Of a stretch of 64,000 nucleotides of DNA, positions 8,414 to 15,600 are shown piece after piece. The notes below the pieces were generated by a model. That model was not told the origin of the DNA and ran no database searches. It worked only from the letters and a program-made list of their open reading frames with translations. Numbering within the stretch: position 1 is the first letter of the stretch; each line of letters starts with the position of its first letter. The stretch comes from Halomicrobium urmianum (GTDB lineage: Archaea; Halobacteriota; Halobacteria; Halobacteriales; Haloarculaceae): positions 1,178,001-1,242,000 of the forward strand of contig NZ_CP084090.1 of NCBI RefSeq assembly GCF_020217425.1. The letters are read 5' to 3'. A program made the translations under genes and the position numbers.

Positions 8414-8927
8414 CGGGCCGTGACTGGCCCCGAGAGCACAGACTCGAGGGCAGCCGGACTATCGTGCTCGATATCGTCGGCTTCTGGACTCGGTCCTCCA
8501 ACAGCAGCGACGCGCCGAACCTACCAGCGTAGCTGGAGGGGCGGCCGACAGCGGAGCTCTGACCACCCCTTCCTGCCGTCACTCGCCCGGCTCAGACGCA
8601 CTGGGAACCAGTCAGGCGCTCGAGATCCGTGGTGACGTCGCTAGCGGCGAACGCGACCGCGACGGACGCGGAGCCCATCTTATAATATATACTTATTACT
8701 AATAGATGTGGTATTTAGATTCAACCCCACTGGTCAACCGTTCGAGACCAGAGACGGGAACTGGACCGCGTCTGGAAACGGAATCGACGGTCGGACTGTC
8801 GAGGCCCCTGAGCCAGTCTTGTGAGGACCGAAGACGGCTGTCCGTTGCGTGGCGCGGTGGTTCTGGTGGCCGTGCACCGTGCAGGAGCGGCGGTCAGCGG
8901 TTCACCACGAACCGTGTCTGAATCGTT

Positions 8928-9012
8928 CTATCGCAGAAACTGGACGCAATGACACACTCGAGGGGCACCCCGGATACCCTCGATGTGTAAACAGTTCCAA
9001 CTTCTACTATAG
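8928..9012 (+). repeat. Dispersed palindromic repeat, copy A
   Basis: 85 bp. Ends are an imperfect terminal inverted repeat (ctatcgcagaaactgga against the complement of tccaacttctactatag). The middle contains ACACTCGAGGGGCACC facing GGATACCCTCGATGTGT, a second nested inverted repeat. The same element recurs at 34782, 41162 and 52714. It lies in non-coding DNA here. Confidence 0.8.
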
Positions 9013-9482
9013 TGAGGCCGATATCGGCCTCTGTGCGTCTTCGCGGATAGATATTCGGAATCACGCACCCACACCTCGCGGTTCTCCACAGCGTCGTATA
9101 GCGGCGTAAACCGAGTGTCGTCGTTCTGCTCACCGAGCCCGGCAAGCAGTGGCCTCTACTAGCGCGTTACAGAACCATACTGTAGTTGGTATATCCTCAA
9201 ATAGAACAGAATAGTTATGCTTAGGTCGAGCTGCAGCTGTCACCGCTGAAGCCCACTCCACTGCCCCATAGTTGTGGGAATCGACCAGTCGGGCGGCCAC
9301 GGATACGATGCCGTCCCCTCACGGGGTACTTTCCGCGCTGGACGACGTCCGCGCGTTGGACGCGATCGACATCTCGGCTCTCAGCAGGTAGCACTCCTCG
9401 AGAACAATTGAAACGGAGGTGTGTCCAGCCTGACTTTGAGTGGCAGGTATCGACAGCTGAATCAAGAATCGAGTTCACGCGA

Positions 9483-9570
9483 TTCACGCCCGCCGTGAAC
9501 GGCGTGATTCTCTCGCTGTGTCAAGATAGTCACGGAGTGTCGGCTTCAACCCCGGGGTCAAGCCCCGGGG
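9483..9570. repeat. Pair of hairpins, possible IS200/IS605-type remnant
   Basis: Two strong inverted repeats sit 44 bases apart: TTCACG/CGTGAA nested with CACGCC/GGCGTG (9483-9506), and CCCCGGGG-TCAAG-CCCCGGGG (9550-9570). Subterminal hairpins of this style mark ends of IS200/IS605 elements and their MITE derivatives in haloarchaea. No tnpA or tnpB coding sequence lies between or beside them, so if the origin is correct this is an internally deleted remnant. Confidence 0.3.
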
Positions 9571-9695
9571 CATTCGCCTCGACAGCCTGTAAAATCGCGA
9601 TTTCGATAATTCGGGGCTCATCCCCGGTCGAACTCAGAGAACCGCTGGACCGCTCTGTTTCGTCGACGTCGCCGGGGAGTACCCGACGCCTCAGG

Positions 9696-10829
9696 TCACC
9701 CGTCGACCGCGGTGTCGTTCTGCCACATGTGAATCAGCTCCTGCAGCTGCGTCGAGCTAATCGTCTCGCCGTCGGTCCCGGGCACCGCGGTATCGTTCTG
9801 CCACCAGTTGATCGCGAGCTGGAGCTCCCGTGATTCGATCCGCGAGTCGTCGCCGTCGCCGTAACTCGCCACGGCTTTCTCGACGGTCATCGTCTCCGTC
9901 GCCGCCTCGACGGACACAGTCGCCGACGCGGTATCGGTCTGTCCGTCGCCGTCCACGACGGTCACGGACGGTTCGACCGTTCCCGACGAGCCGTACGCGT
10001 GCTCGTAGGTCGCCGACCCGGTCGTGGCGTCGACGCTGCCGTCGCCGTCGACGTCCCACTGGTACTCAGTGATGCCCACGTCGTCGGACGAGCCGCTCGC
10101 GTCGAGCGTCACCGACTCGCCGACCTGAACGGTCCCCGACGCGGAGAGCGACGCGGTCGGCGCACACGACTTCGTGATCGTCACGGAGTCGTTCATCGAC
10201 AGCGACACGCTATCGGAGGGACTGGTCCGGAGGAGCCACTCGTCGGTCCGGTCGTAGTACCACGGCCACGTGGGGTAGTGCTCGGCGTCCTCGTTGAACC
10301 CGGGCTCGATGACGATCTCGTCGTAGTTCCCGTCCAGCCCGCGGTACGCGCCGCCGTCGGTGCGGTTGGGTGCCCACTTCCAGTCGATGTGGGCCTCCGA
10401 TCCCTCGAAGACCCAGTCGTCGTCGGTGTCGTTACCGTAGTAGTCGTCCCGGACGGCCCACTCGCCGTCGGACGGGAGGCCGTACACGTCGAAGGTCGTC
10501 GTGCCGCCGCCGTCGCCGTCGTTCAGCTTGTCGTGGATGATCACGAGGCTCAGACCCTCGCTACCGTCGTAGACGAGCAGCTGGCTCGTCTGGGACTGCT
10601 GGATGCCCGTGGTGCCGTAGGAGGCGAACTTCGTGCCCGTTCCGGAGCGGTAGTCGTAGAAGTCCTCGACGGTGTCCGATCCGTCGCCGTAGGCGTCCAC
10701 CGAGTAGCACTCGCCGTTCTGCGTCACGGCCACGGTGTCGGAGTCCGCACTCGCGGGCGCGGGGACGACGGCGACGGACGCGATCAACAGCGCGGCGAGG
10801 AGCAGCGACCGGTACCGGTCAGCGACCAT
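9696..10829 (-). CDS. Secreted PKD-domain protein with dockerin-like C-terminus
   Basis: 377 aa. A Sec-type signal peptide (SLLLAALLIASVAVVPAPASA, residues about 8-28) begins the protein. Residues about 30-220 form an uncharacterised domain rich in Asp, Tyr and Gly. A PKD domain follows (about 226-308: TASLSASGTVQVGESVTLDA ... YQWDVDGDGSVD ... VTVVDGDGQTDTASATVSV). The last 60 residues hold two repeats of a helix ending in WWQNDTAVPG or MWQNDTAVDG, resembling the paired calcium loops of dockerin-type domains seen on haloarchaeal secreted proteins. Expected to be extracellular or surface-bound; partner unknown. The flanking glycosyltransferases support a cell-surface role. Standalone gene. Confidence 0.75.
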   Translation of the reverse strand: MVADRYRSLLLAALLIASVAVVPAPASADSDTVAVTQNGECYSVDAYGDGSDTVEDFYDYRSGTGTKFASYGTTGIQQSQTSQLLVYDGSEGLSLVIIHDKLNDGDGGGTTTFDVYGLPSDGEWAVRDDYYGNDTDDDWVFEGSEAHIDWKWAPNRTDGGAYRGLDGNYDEIVIEPGFNEDAEHYPTWPWYYDRTDEWLLRTSPSDSVSLSMNDSVTITKSCAPTASLSASGTVQVGESVTLDASGSSDDVGITEYQWDVDGDGSVDATTGSATYEHAYGSSGTVEPSVTVVDGDGQTDTASATVSVEAATETMTVEKAVASYGDGDDSRIESRELQLAINWWQNDTAVPGTDGETISSTQLQELIHMWQNDTAVDG

Positions 10830-11011
10830 CAGTCACCTCCCGGACGCGGACGGCTGGTGTGTCGATACGACCAACTGTGAACAGCTGACGCATATCCGGC
10901 GGTATCCGTGGTCGGACTATTGTTTCACAGCGTATAACGCAGGTGCAAGCGGCGGGTAGTTGGCTCCTATACGCGGCGATCCGACGCGATCGGGATCGTC
11001 GGACGACGGCG

Positions 11012-12043
11012 CTACTCGCCCTCGGTCGTCGCACGCGACCGCGACGACGCGACCGTGCCTCTGGACACGTCGACCTGCTCCCCGGGCGCCGCGGCCTGCT
11101 CCCCGGCCGGGTCGATCCGGTCCTCGGACGGGTCGACGCGCTCGGCGAGCCGGCCCGCCGTCGTGGCCAGCACCAGCAGCTGATCGAGGAGGTAGAAGAC
11201 GGCCAGCGTCGGGAGGGACAGGTCGGCGTCGACGTCGGCCTGGACCTCGTCCGCGGAGTCCCGGAGCTGCCCCGGCGAGATCGTCGGCAGGAGCGCGCGC
11301 CAGTCGACGACGGGCCGCGCCTCGAACCGCTCGGGGTACAGCCGCTGGCGCTGCTCGATGCCGCGGCCGATCCGGACGTACTTCCCGATCAACTCGCGCG
11401 CGTTCCGCGCTGGGTGGTACACGGTGACCGACGGCTCGTAGGCCGTCTCGAACCCGGCGGCGTGGACCCGGCGTCCGAACTCCACGTCGCCGGAAGAGAC
11501 GAACCGCTCGTCGAACGGGCCTACCTCTTCCACGACGCGGCGCCGGACGGCCAGACAGCACGTGGGCACGAACCGGTCCCGCCGCAGATCGCGCTCGACG
11601 GTGAACTCCGCGACGTGGTTGTAGGCGACGACCGGGCCCGCGTCGAGCGACTCGTCGATGCGCACGTCGAAGCCCACGTAGTCGGCCTCTTCGAGGGCGT
11701 CCAGCGCCGACGCGAGCCACGTCCGCTCGACGCCCGCGTCGGCGTCGGCGAAGGCGAACACCTCGCCACGCGCCCGCTCGATGCCGGCGTTCCGGGCGGC
11801 GTAGGAGCCCTGTACCTCGTCCTCGACGACGAGGTCGACGAGGTCCGGATGCCGCCGACAGTAGTCCTCGATCACCGACCGCGTCCCGTCCGTCGACCCG
11901 TTGTCCACCGCCAGCACCTCGTACTCCGAGTCCGGGACCGTCTGGTCGGTCACGGCGGAGAGCGTCCGATCGATCCCCGCCGGATCGTTGTACACCGGCA
12001 CTATCACCGACGCCGCGGGCGCATCGTCGTCCGTCTCCCTCAT
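11012..12043 (-). CDS. Family 2 glycosyltransferase
   Basis: 343 aa with a GT-A fold: SVIVPVYNDPAGIDRTLSAV near the start, VLAVDNGSTDGT, GSYAARNAGIERARGEVFAF and FADADAGVERTWL carrying the metal-binding DAD motif. GFDVRIDES and SSGDVEFGRRVHAAGF are acceptor-side segments usual in GT2 enzymes. The C-terminal 80 residues have one weak hydrophobic stretch (FYLLDQLLVLATTAGRLA). It would add a sugar from a nucleotide- or lipid-linked donor to a glycan, probably of a surface glycoprotein or polysaccharide. It is divergent from the flippase gene at 12383, which supports a joint export pathway. Donor and acceptor unknown. Confidence 0.85.
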   Translation of the reverse strand: MRETDDDAPAASVIVPVYNDPAGIDRTLSAVTDQTVPDSEYEVLAVDNGSTDGTRSVIEDYCRRHPDLVDLVVEDEVQGSYAARNAGIERARGEVFAFADADAGVERTWLASALDALEEADYVGFDVRIDESLDAGPVVAYNHVAEFTVERDLRRDRFVPTCCLAVRRRVVEEVGPFDERFVSSGDVEFGRRVHAAGFETAYEPSVTVYHPARNARELIGKYVRIGRGIEQRQRLYPERFEARPVVDWRALLPTISPGQLRDSADEVQADVDADLSLPTLAVFYLLDQLLVLATTAGRLAERVDPSEDRIDPAGEQAAAPGEQVDVSRGTVASSRSRATTEGE

Positions 12044-12382
12044 GCTTCTCCGGATGATCCGACGCCCCGGATATAGTCATACGCCGTCTACCGACCGGTC
12101 GACGGCGGTAGAACGCCTCACGCGGCCGCAACGTCTCCCACGACGGAGACCGACCGACGCCGGGCGGGACTGGGGGAGGCGAAGCCCCCGCGAAGGTCGG
12201 AAGACGCCTCGGGTCTTCCGGGACTGAAAGGGCCTGAGCTCGCTGGCCGTTCACACCCGCAGGAGAGCGTGCTCACGTTCGGCCCGTTCCCACCTGTAGA
12301 CACCCCACTACCAGCGAAGACAGAACGACAACCAGCTGGTAGCGATCACATAACTTTCTCCCGGAGACCACACGGCACAGAC
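12044..12382. other. Divergent intergenic region with a hairpin
   Basis: 339 bp between the glycosyltransferase (minus) and flippase (plus). It includes an inverted repeat GGAAGAC/GTCTTCC at 12199-12219 with a 7-base loop. A GTG-initiated extension of the flippase frame reaches back to 12269, but that part is proline- and charge-rich without family similarity, so I treat it as non-coding. No clear TATA box. Confidence 0.4.
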
Positions 12383-13900
12383 GTGGGACGGACGTCGCGC
12401 CTCGCCGGGGCGGTAGAGACAGTACTGAGGATACTCAGGCCGGGCGATTCGACCCTGGAACGGACCGTCACGAGCGGCGTCTGGCTGTCGCTGCTGACGG
12501 TCACGGACAGGGTCGTCCGCCTCGGACTGTACCTCGTCCTCGCGCGGCTGCTCGCCCCGGAGGAGTTCGGCCTCCTCGGGCTGGGGATGGTCGCGCTGAC
12601 CGTCCTCAGGCGGCTCTCGCGGCTGGGGCTGGACGAAGCGCTGATCCAGCGCGAGGACGACGACGTCGACGCGTACCTTGACACGACGTGGACGCTGACG
12701 GTCGGGCGCGGCCTCGCGCTCGCGGCCGTCGCGTACCTGGTGGCGCCGTTCGTCGCCGAGTTCTTCGCCGAACCCCGCCTGACCGGGATCGTCCGCGTGC
12801 TCGGGTTCGTCCCGCTGCTGGACGGCCTCCGGAACCCCGGCGTGGTGTACTTCCGGAAGCGCCTCGCCTTCCACCGGCAGTTCGTCCACGTCGTCAGCGG
12901 CACGGTCGCCTACGCCGGTACCGCACTCGTCGCGGCAGTGGTCCTCGAGGACGTCTGGGCCCTCGTCGTCGGCGCGGTCGCCGGCCCGGTCGCGCGGACC
13001 CTCGTCTCCCACCGGATCCACGACTACCGGCCGGGATTCGGGTTCGACCCGGACGCGGCGCGCGAGCTACTGGGGTTCGGTAAGTGGATCTTCGGGTCGG
13101 GCGTGGTCCTGCTGGCGCTCAACCAGGGCGACGACGCGATCGTCGGGTGGTTGCTGGGCTCGTCGGCGGTCGGGCTCTACGGGATGGCCTTCCGCCTGTC
13201 CAACGCGCCCGCCACGGAGGTCAGCCACGTCGTCTCCGAGGTGACGTTCCCGGCGTTCTCGGAGGTCCAGGACGACGCGGCCGAGCTGCGGGCGGGCTTC
13301 TTCCGGACACTCAGGGTCGTCGCTGCGCTCGCGCTCCCGATGGCGGTCGGAATCGCGGCTGTGGCGCCGGTGTTCGTCCGCGCCGTCCTCGGCCCGGAGT
13401 GGACGCCCGCGATCGCCGCCATGCGCGTCCTCGCGGTGTGGGGCGCCTTCCGGGCGCTCGTCGCCGCGGTGGGGCCGCTATTCAAGGCCATCGGCCACCC
13501 GGAGTACAGCACCCTGCTTCAGGTCTCCCGGCTCGCCGTCGTCGCGCTCCTGATCTACCCCGCGACGGAGGCCTGGGGGATCACGGGCACCGCGGCCGTC
13601 CTCGTCGCCAGCGCGGTCCTGCAGAACCCCGTCGCCTTCGCCGTCGCGCTGCGGGCCGTCGACGCCCGTCCGCGGCGCTTGCTCCGGGCGCTGGCGGCCC
13701 CCTGTCTCGCCGCCGCCTTCATGGGCAGCGCCGTCCTGCTCGCGGACGCGGCGCTGTCGCCGCTTCCCGGGCTGGTACGGCTCTGTTGTCTCGTCGGCAT
13801 CGGCGTCGCGACGTACGCGGCAACGATTGCCGCCACGACGCAGGTGTGGGACACCGGGCTGGCGGACGACGTCGCCGTCCTGCGGCGGTCGCTGGCGTAG
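12383..13900 (+). CDS. Polysaccharide/oligosaccharide flippase (Wzx-like, MOP superfamily)
   Basis: About 505 aa from the GTG at 12383 (VGRTSRLAGAVETVLRILRP); the frame is open to a GTG at 12269, which would add 38 atypical residues. Around 12-14 hydrophobic segments are visible. The N-terminal TVTSGVWLSLLTVTDRVVRL, LLAPEEFGLLGLGMVAL and LGLDEALIQREDDD are typical of the polysaccharide biosynthesis export family (lipid-linked glycan flippases, RfbX/Wzx type). It would move a lipid-linked oligosaccharide across the membrane. Flanking GT2 genes on both sides and the secreted proteins nearby make a surface-glycan locus the best reading. A role in N-glycan or exopolysaccharide export cannot be told apart. 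Confidence 0.85.
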   Translation: MGRTSRLAGAVETVLRILRPGDSTLERTVTSGVWLSLLTVTDRVVRLGLYLVLARLLAPEEFGLLGLGMVALTVLRRLSRLGLDEALIQREDDDVDAYLDTTWTLTVGRGLALAAVAYLVAPFVAEFFAEPRLTGIVRVLGFVPLLDGLRNPGVVYFRKRLAFHRQFVHVVSGTVAYAGTALVAAVVLEDVWALVVGAVAGPVARTLVSHRIHDYRPGFGFDPDAARELLGFGKWIFGSGVVLLALNQGDDAIVGWLLGSSAVGLYGMAFRLSNAPATEVSHVVSEVTFPAFSEVQDDAAELRAGFFRTLRVVAALALPMAVGIAAVAPVFVRAVLGPEWTPAIAAMRVLAVWGAFRALVAAVGPLFKAIGHPEYSTLLQVSRLAVVALLIYPATEAWGITGTAAVLVASAVLQNPVAFAVALRAVDARPRRLLRALAAPCLAAAFMGSAVLLADAALSPLPGLVRLCCLVGIGVATYAATIAATTQVWDTGLADDVAVLRRSLA

Positions 13901-13946
13901 TCGTCACCACCGCGGTGATCCACGCGCCGTCCGCAGCAGAAACGGT

Positions 13947-14918
13947 CTACTGCGGTTCCGGCCCGCGCAGTGTCCGCGCGATGGCTCGCCGCGAGACCTG
14001 CGCGGGGATCCAGGTGTACTTGCCGCCGAGCAGCGCGAGCAGGTAGCCGTAGGTGCCCAGGCTCGACGGCCGGAGGCGGATCGCCCGCAGCAGGTAGCCC
14101 AGCGCCGCCCGGTGGTAGTCGTTGTCAGCGGCGGAGACGGCGAGTCCGCGACACAGCGTCGCCAGGAAGCGCCGCTCGTAGGACCGGCCCAGTTCGGCCA
14201 CCGCCGGCCGGTGCTTCTCGACCAGCAGCGGGTAGGCGACGTCCCGCTTCTGCCGGAACCCGTCGGAGATCTGCCTCCGCCGAGTGAACTGCCTGACCGT
14301 CAGCGGTTCGGGGACCGCCGTCCAGTCGACGTGTGGCGCGATCGAGAGGTACCAGTCGCGGTCCTGCCAGCAGGGGAACCGCTCGTCGAGGGACCCGAAC
14401 TCGTCGAACACCGAGCGTCGGACCAGCACGGTCGAGAACGTGCCGAAACTGGCGCCGCGGGCGAGGGTCGCGAGGAAGTCTCCGTCGGTCACGGGCCTCG
14501 TGATCCCGGTCACCGCCCCGTCGCCGTCGACGCGCTCCTGGCCGGTGAAGGCGATGGCACAGTCCTCGGAGGCCTCTTCCAGCGCGGCGACCTGTCGCTT
14601 GATCTTCTCCGGCTTCCAGTAGTCGTCGTCGTCGAGGAAGGCGACGTACTCGCCGCTGGCCGCCTCGACGCCGGTGTTCCGCGCCGCGTTCGCCCCCCGG
14701 TTCCCGTCGTGCTGGAACACCCGATGATCGACGAGGCCGTCGAGCGGGACCTCCGCCAGCGCGGCGGTCGGATCCGCATCGGAGCCGTCGTCGACGACGA
14801 TCAGCTCGATCGCGTCGTAGGTCTGGTCGACGACGCTGCGGACGGCGTCGGCCAGCAGCGCCGGCCGGTCGTAGGTGGGCACGACGGCGGTGACTAGCGG
14901 GCGGTCACTGGTTCCCAT
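13947..14918 (-). CDS. Family 2 glycosyltransferase
   Basis: 323 aa from the ATG at 14918 (MGTSDRPLVTAVVPTYDRPA); two GTG codons upstream are possible but less likely. Motifs: VVPTYDRPALLADAV, IVVDDGSDADPT, GANAARNTGVEAASGEYVAF and FLDDDDYWKPEKI with the DDD metal site. LDERFPCWQDRDWYLSI is the conserved acceptor segment. The C-terminal helix-rich part (ERRFLATLCRGLAVSAADND, YLLRAIRLRPSSLGTYGYLL) resembles GT2 enzymes of surface polysaccharide loci. It converges with the flippase gene, ending 47 bases from it. Sugar specificity is not readable. Confidence 0.87.
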   Translation of the reverse strand: MGTSDRPLVTAVVPTYDRPALLADAVRSVVDQTYDAIELIVVDDGSDADPTAALAEVPLDGLVDHRVFQHDGNRGANAARNTGVEAASGEYVAFLDDDDYWKPEKIKRQVAALEEASEDCAIAFTGQERVDGDGAVTGITRPVTDGDFLATLARGASFGTFSTVLVRRSVFDEFGSLDERFPCWQDRDWYLSIAPHVDWTAVPEPLTVRQFTRRRQISDGFRQKRDVAYPLLVEKHRPAVAELGRSYERRFLATLCRGLAVSAADNDYHRAALGYLLRAIRLRPSSLGTYGYLLALLGGKYTWIPAQVSRRAIARTLRGPEPQ

Positions 14919-15600
14919 CACCACCGTCTCCGCTTTCGATCCACTTTGTTAATCTACTTGTACGATCCGACCGGAATCAGTTCGACCGCGGCTACCGCCC
15001 GCGGAGGCGGGCCAGCGAGCCCGAGCGTCAGTGACGAACGCCTCTGACACGGACTGTACGTGCGTACAGCGGGCCCCAGCAGTCGACGTCTCACACGATG
15101 AGAACGATAGTGGTCGAGGGACCCAGCCCCGGATGTCATCCGACTGGGGACGGGTGGTTTCTCTTCGATGCACGGCCGGGCTGACGGACCCGACGGTTCA
15201 CGGATTGGGTATCCTGGTACAAATAAATTATAGTGAAGTATATGGATTCTTACACCACAGCCGGTCGAGCGTCGGTCGGGACGGGGCCGGACGTGCGACT
15301 GCTTCTCGGCGAAGAGTCCGTGGGACGGTGAGCGGGGCTTCCGAGCGCGTAAATCCCGTCGTCGACCGTGCGCCCGCCATCCAGCGTCGTGGTCGCGCTC
15401 TCGCTGTGCTGGACCGTGTGGTCGTCGCCCGGTCCGTCACGGTCGCGACAGTCTTCGATTCTCGGACGACAGCGAGCCACGGACTCCAGCCAACCGCGGC
15501 TTCTCTCGCCCCACACTGACGTCCCGTCAGCGACTACGCCGGGCGACTCGCACCGAAAAAAGAAGTCCCGGTCGGACCCGGGTCGTCGTCGATCGACGCG
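14919..15600. other. Non-coding stretch upstream of glycosyltransferase and downstream of CARDB-like gene
   Basis: 682 bp. An AT-rich block at 15219-15245 (caaataaattatagtgaag) stands out. Open frames on both strands, including 15250-15516 on the minus strand, show no domain; the latter has a stretch resembling a secreted-protein tail and could be a decayed fragment. An A-run (gaaaaaagaag, about 15556-15566) lies beyond the stop of the minus-strand gene at 15601 and, read on that strand, is a T-rich tract usable as an archaeal terminator. Confidence 0.4.

Larger units (their letters stand above)
8414..9695. other. Gene-poor accessory stretch
   Basis: 1.28 kb without a convincing gene. It has lower and uneven GC, with an AT-rich block at 8678-8705, palindromic repeat copy A at 8928-9012, and two small hairpins at 9483-9506 and 9550-9570. 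Short open frames on both strands lack domains and haloarchaeal codon bias. It looks like a remnant zone between the ebo-like cluster and the cell-surface region. Confidence 0.5.

Noticed and set aside
8928-9145. Short frames beginning MPLECV or similar across the palindromic repeats
   Set aside because: The same peptide appears at all four repeat copies because the repeat itself is open in one frame; it is not a gene family.
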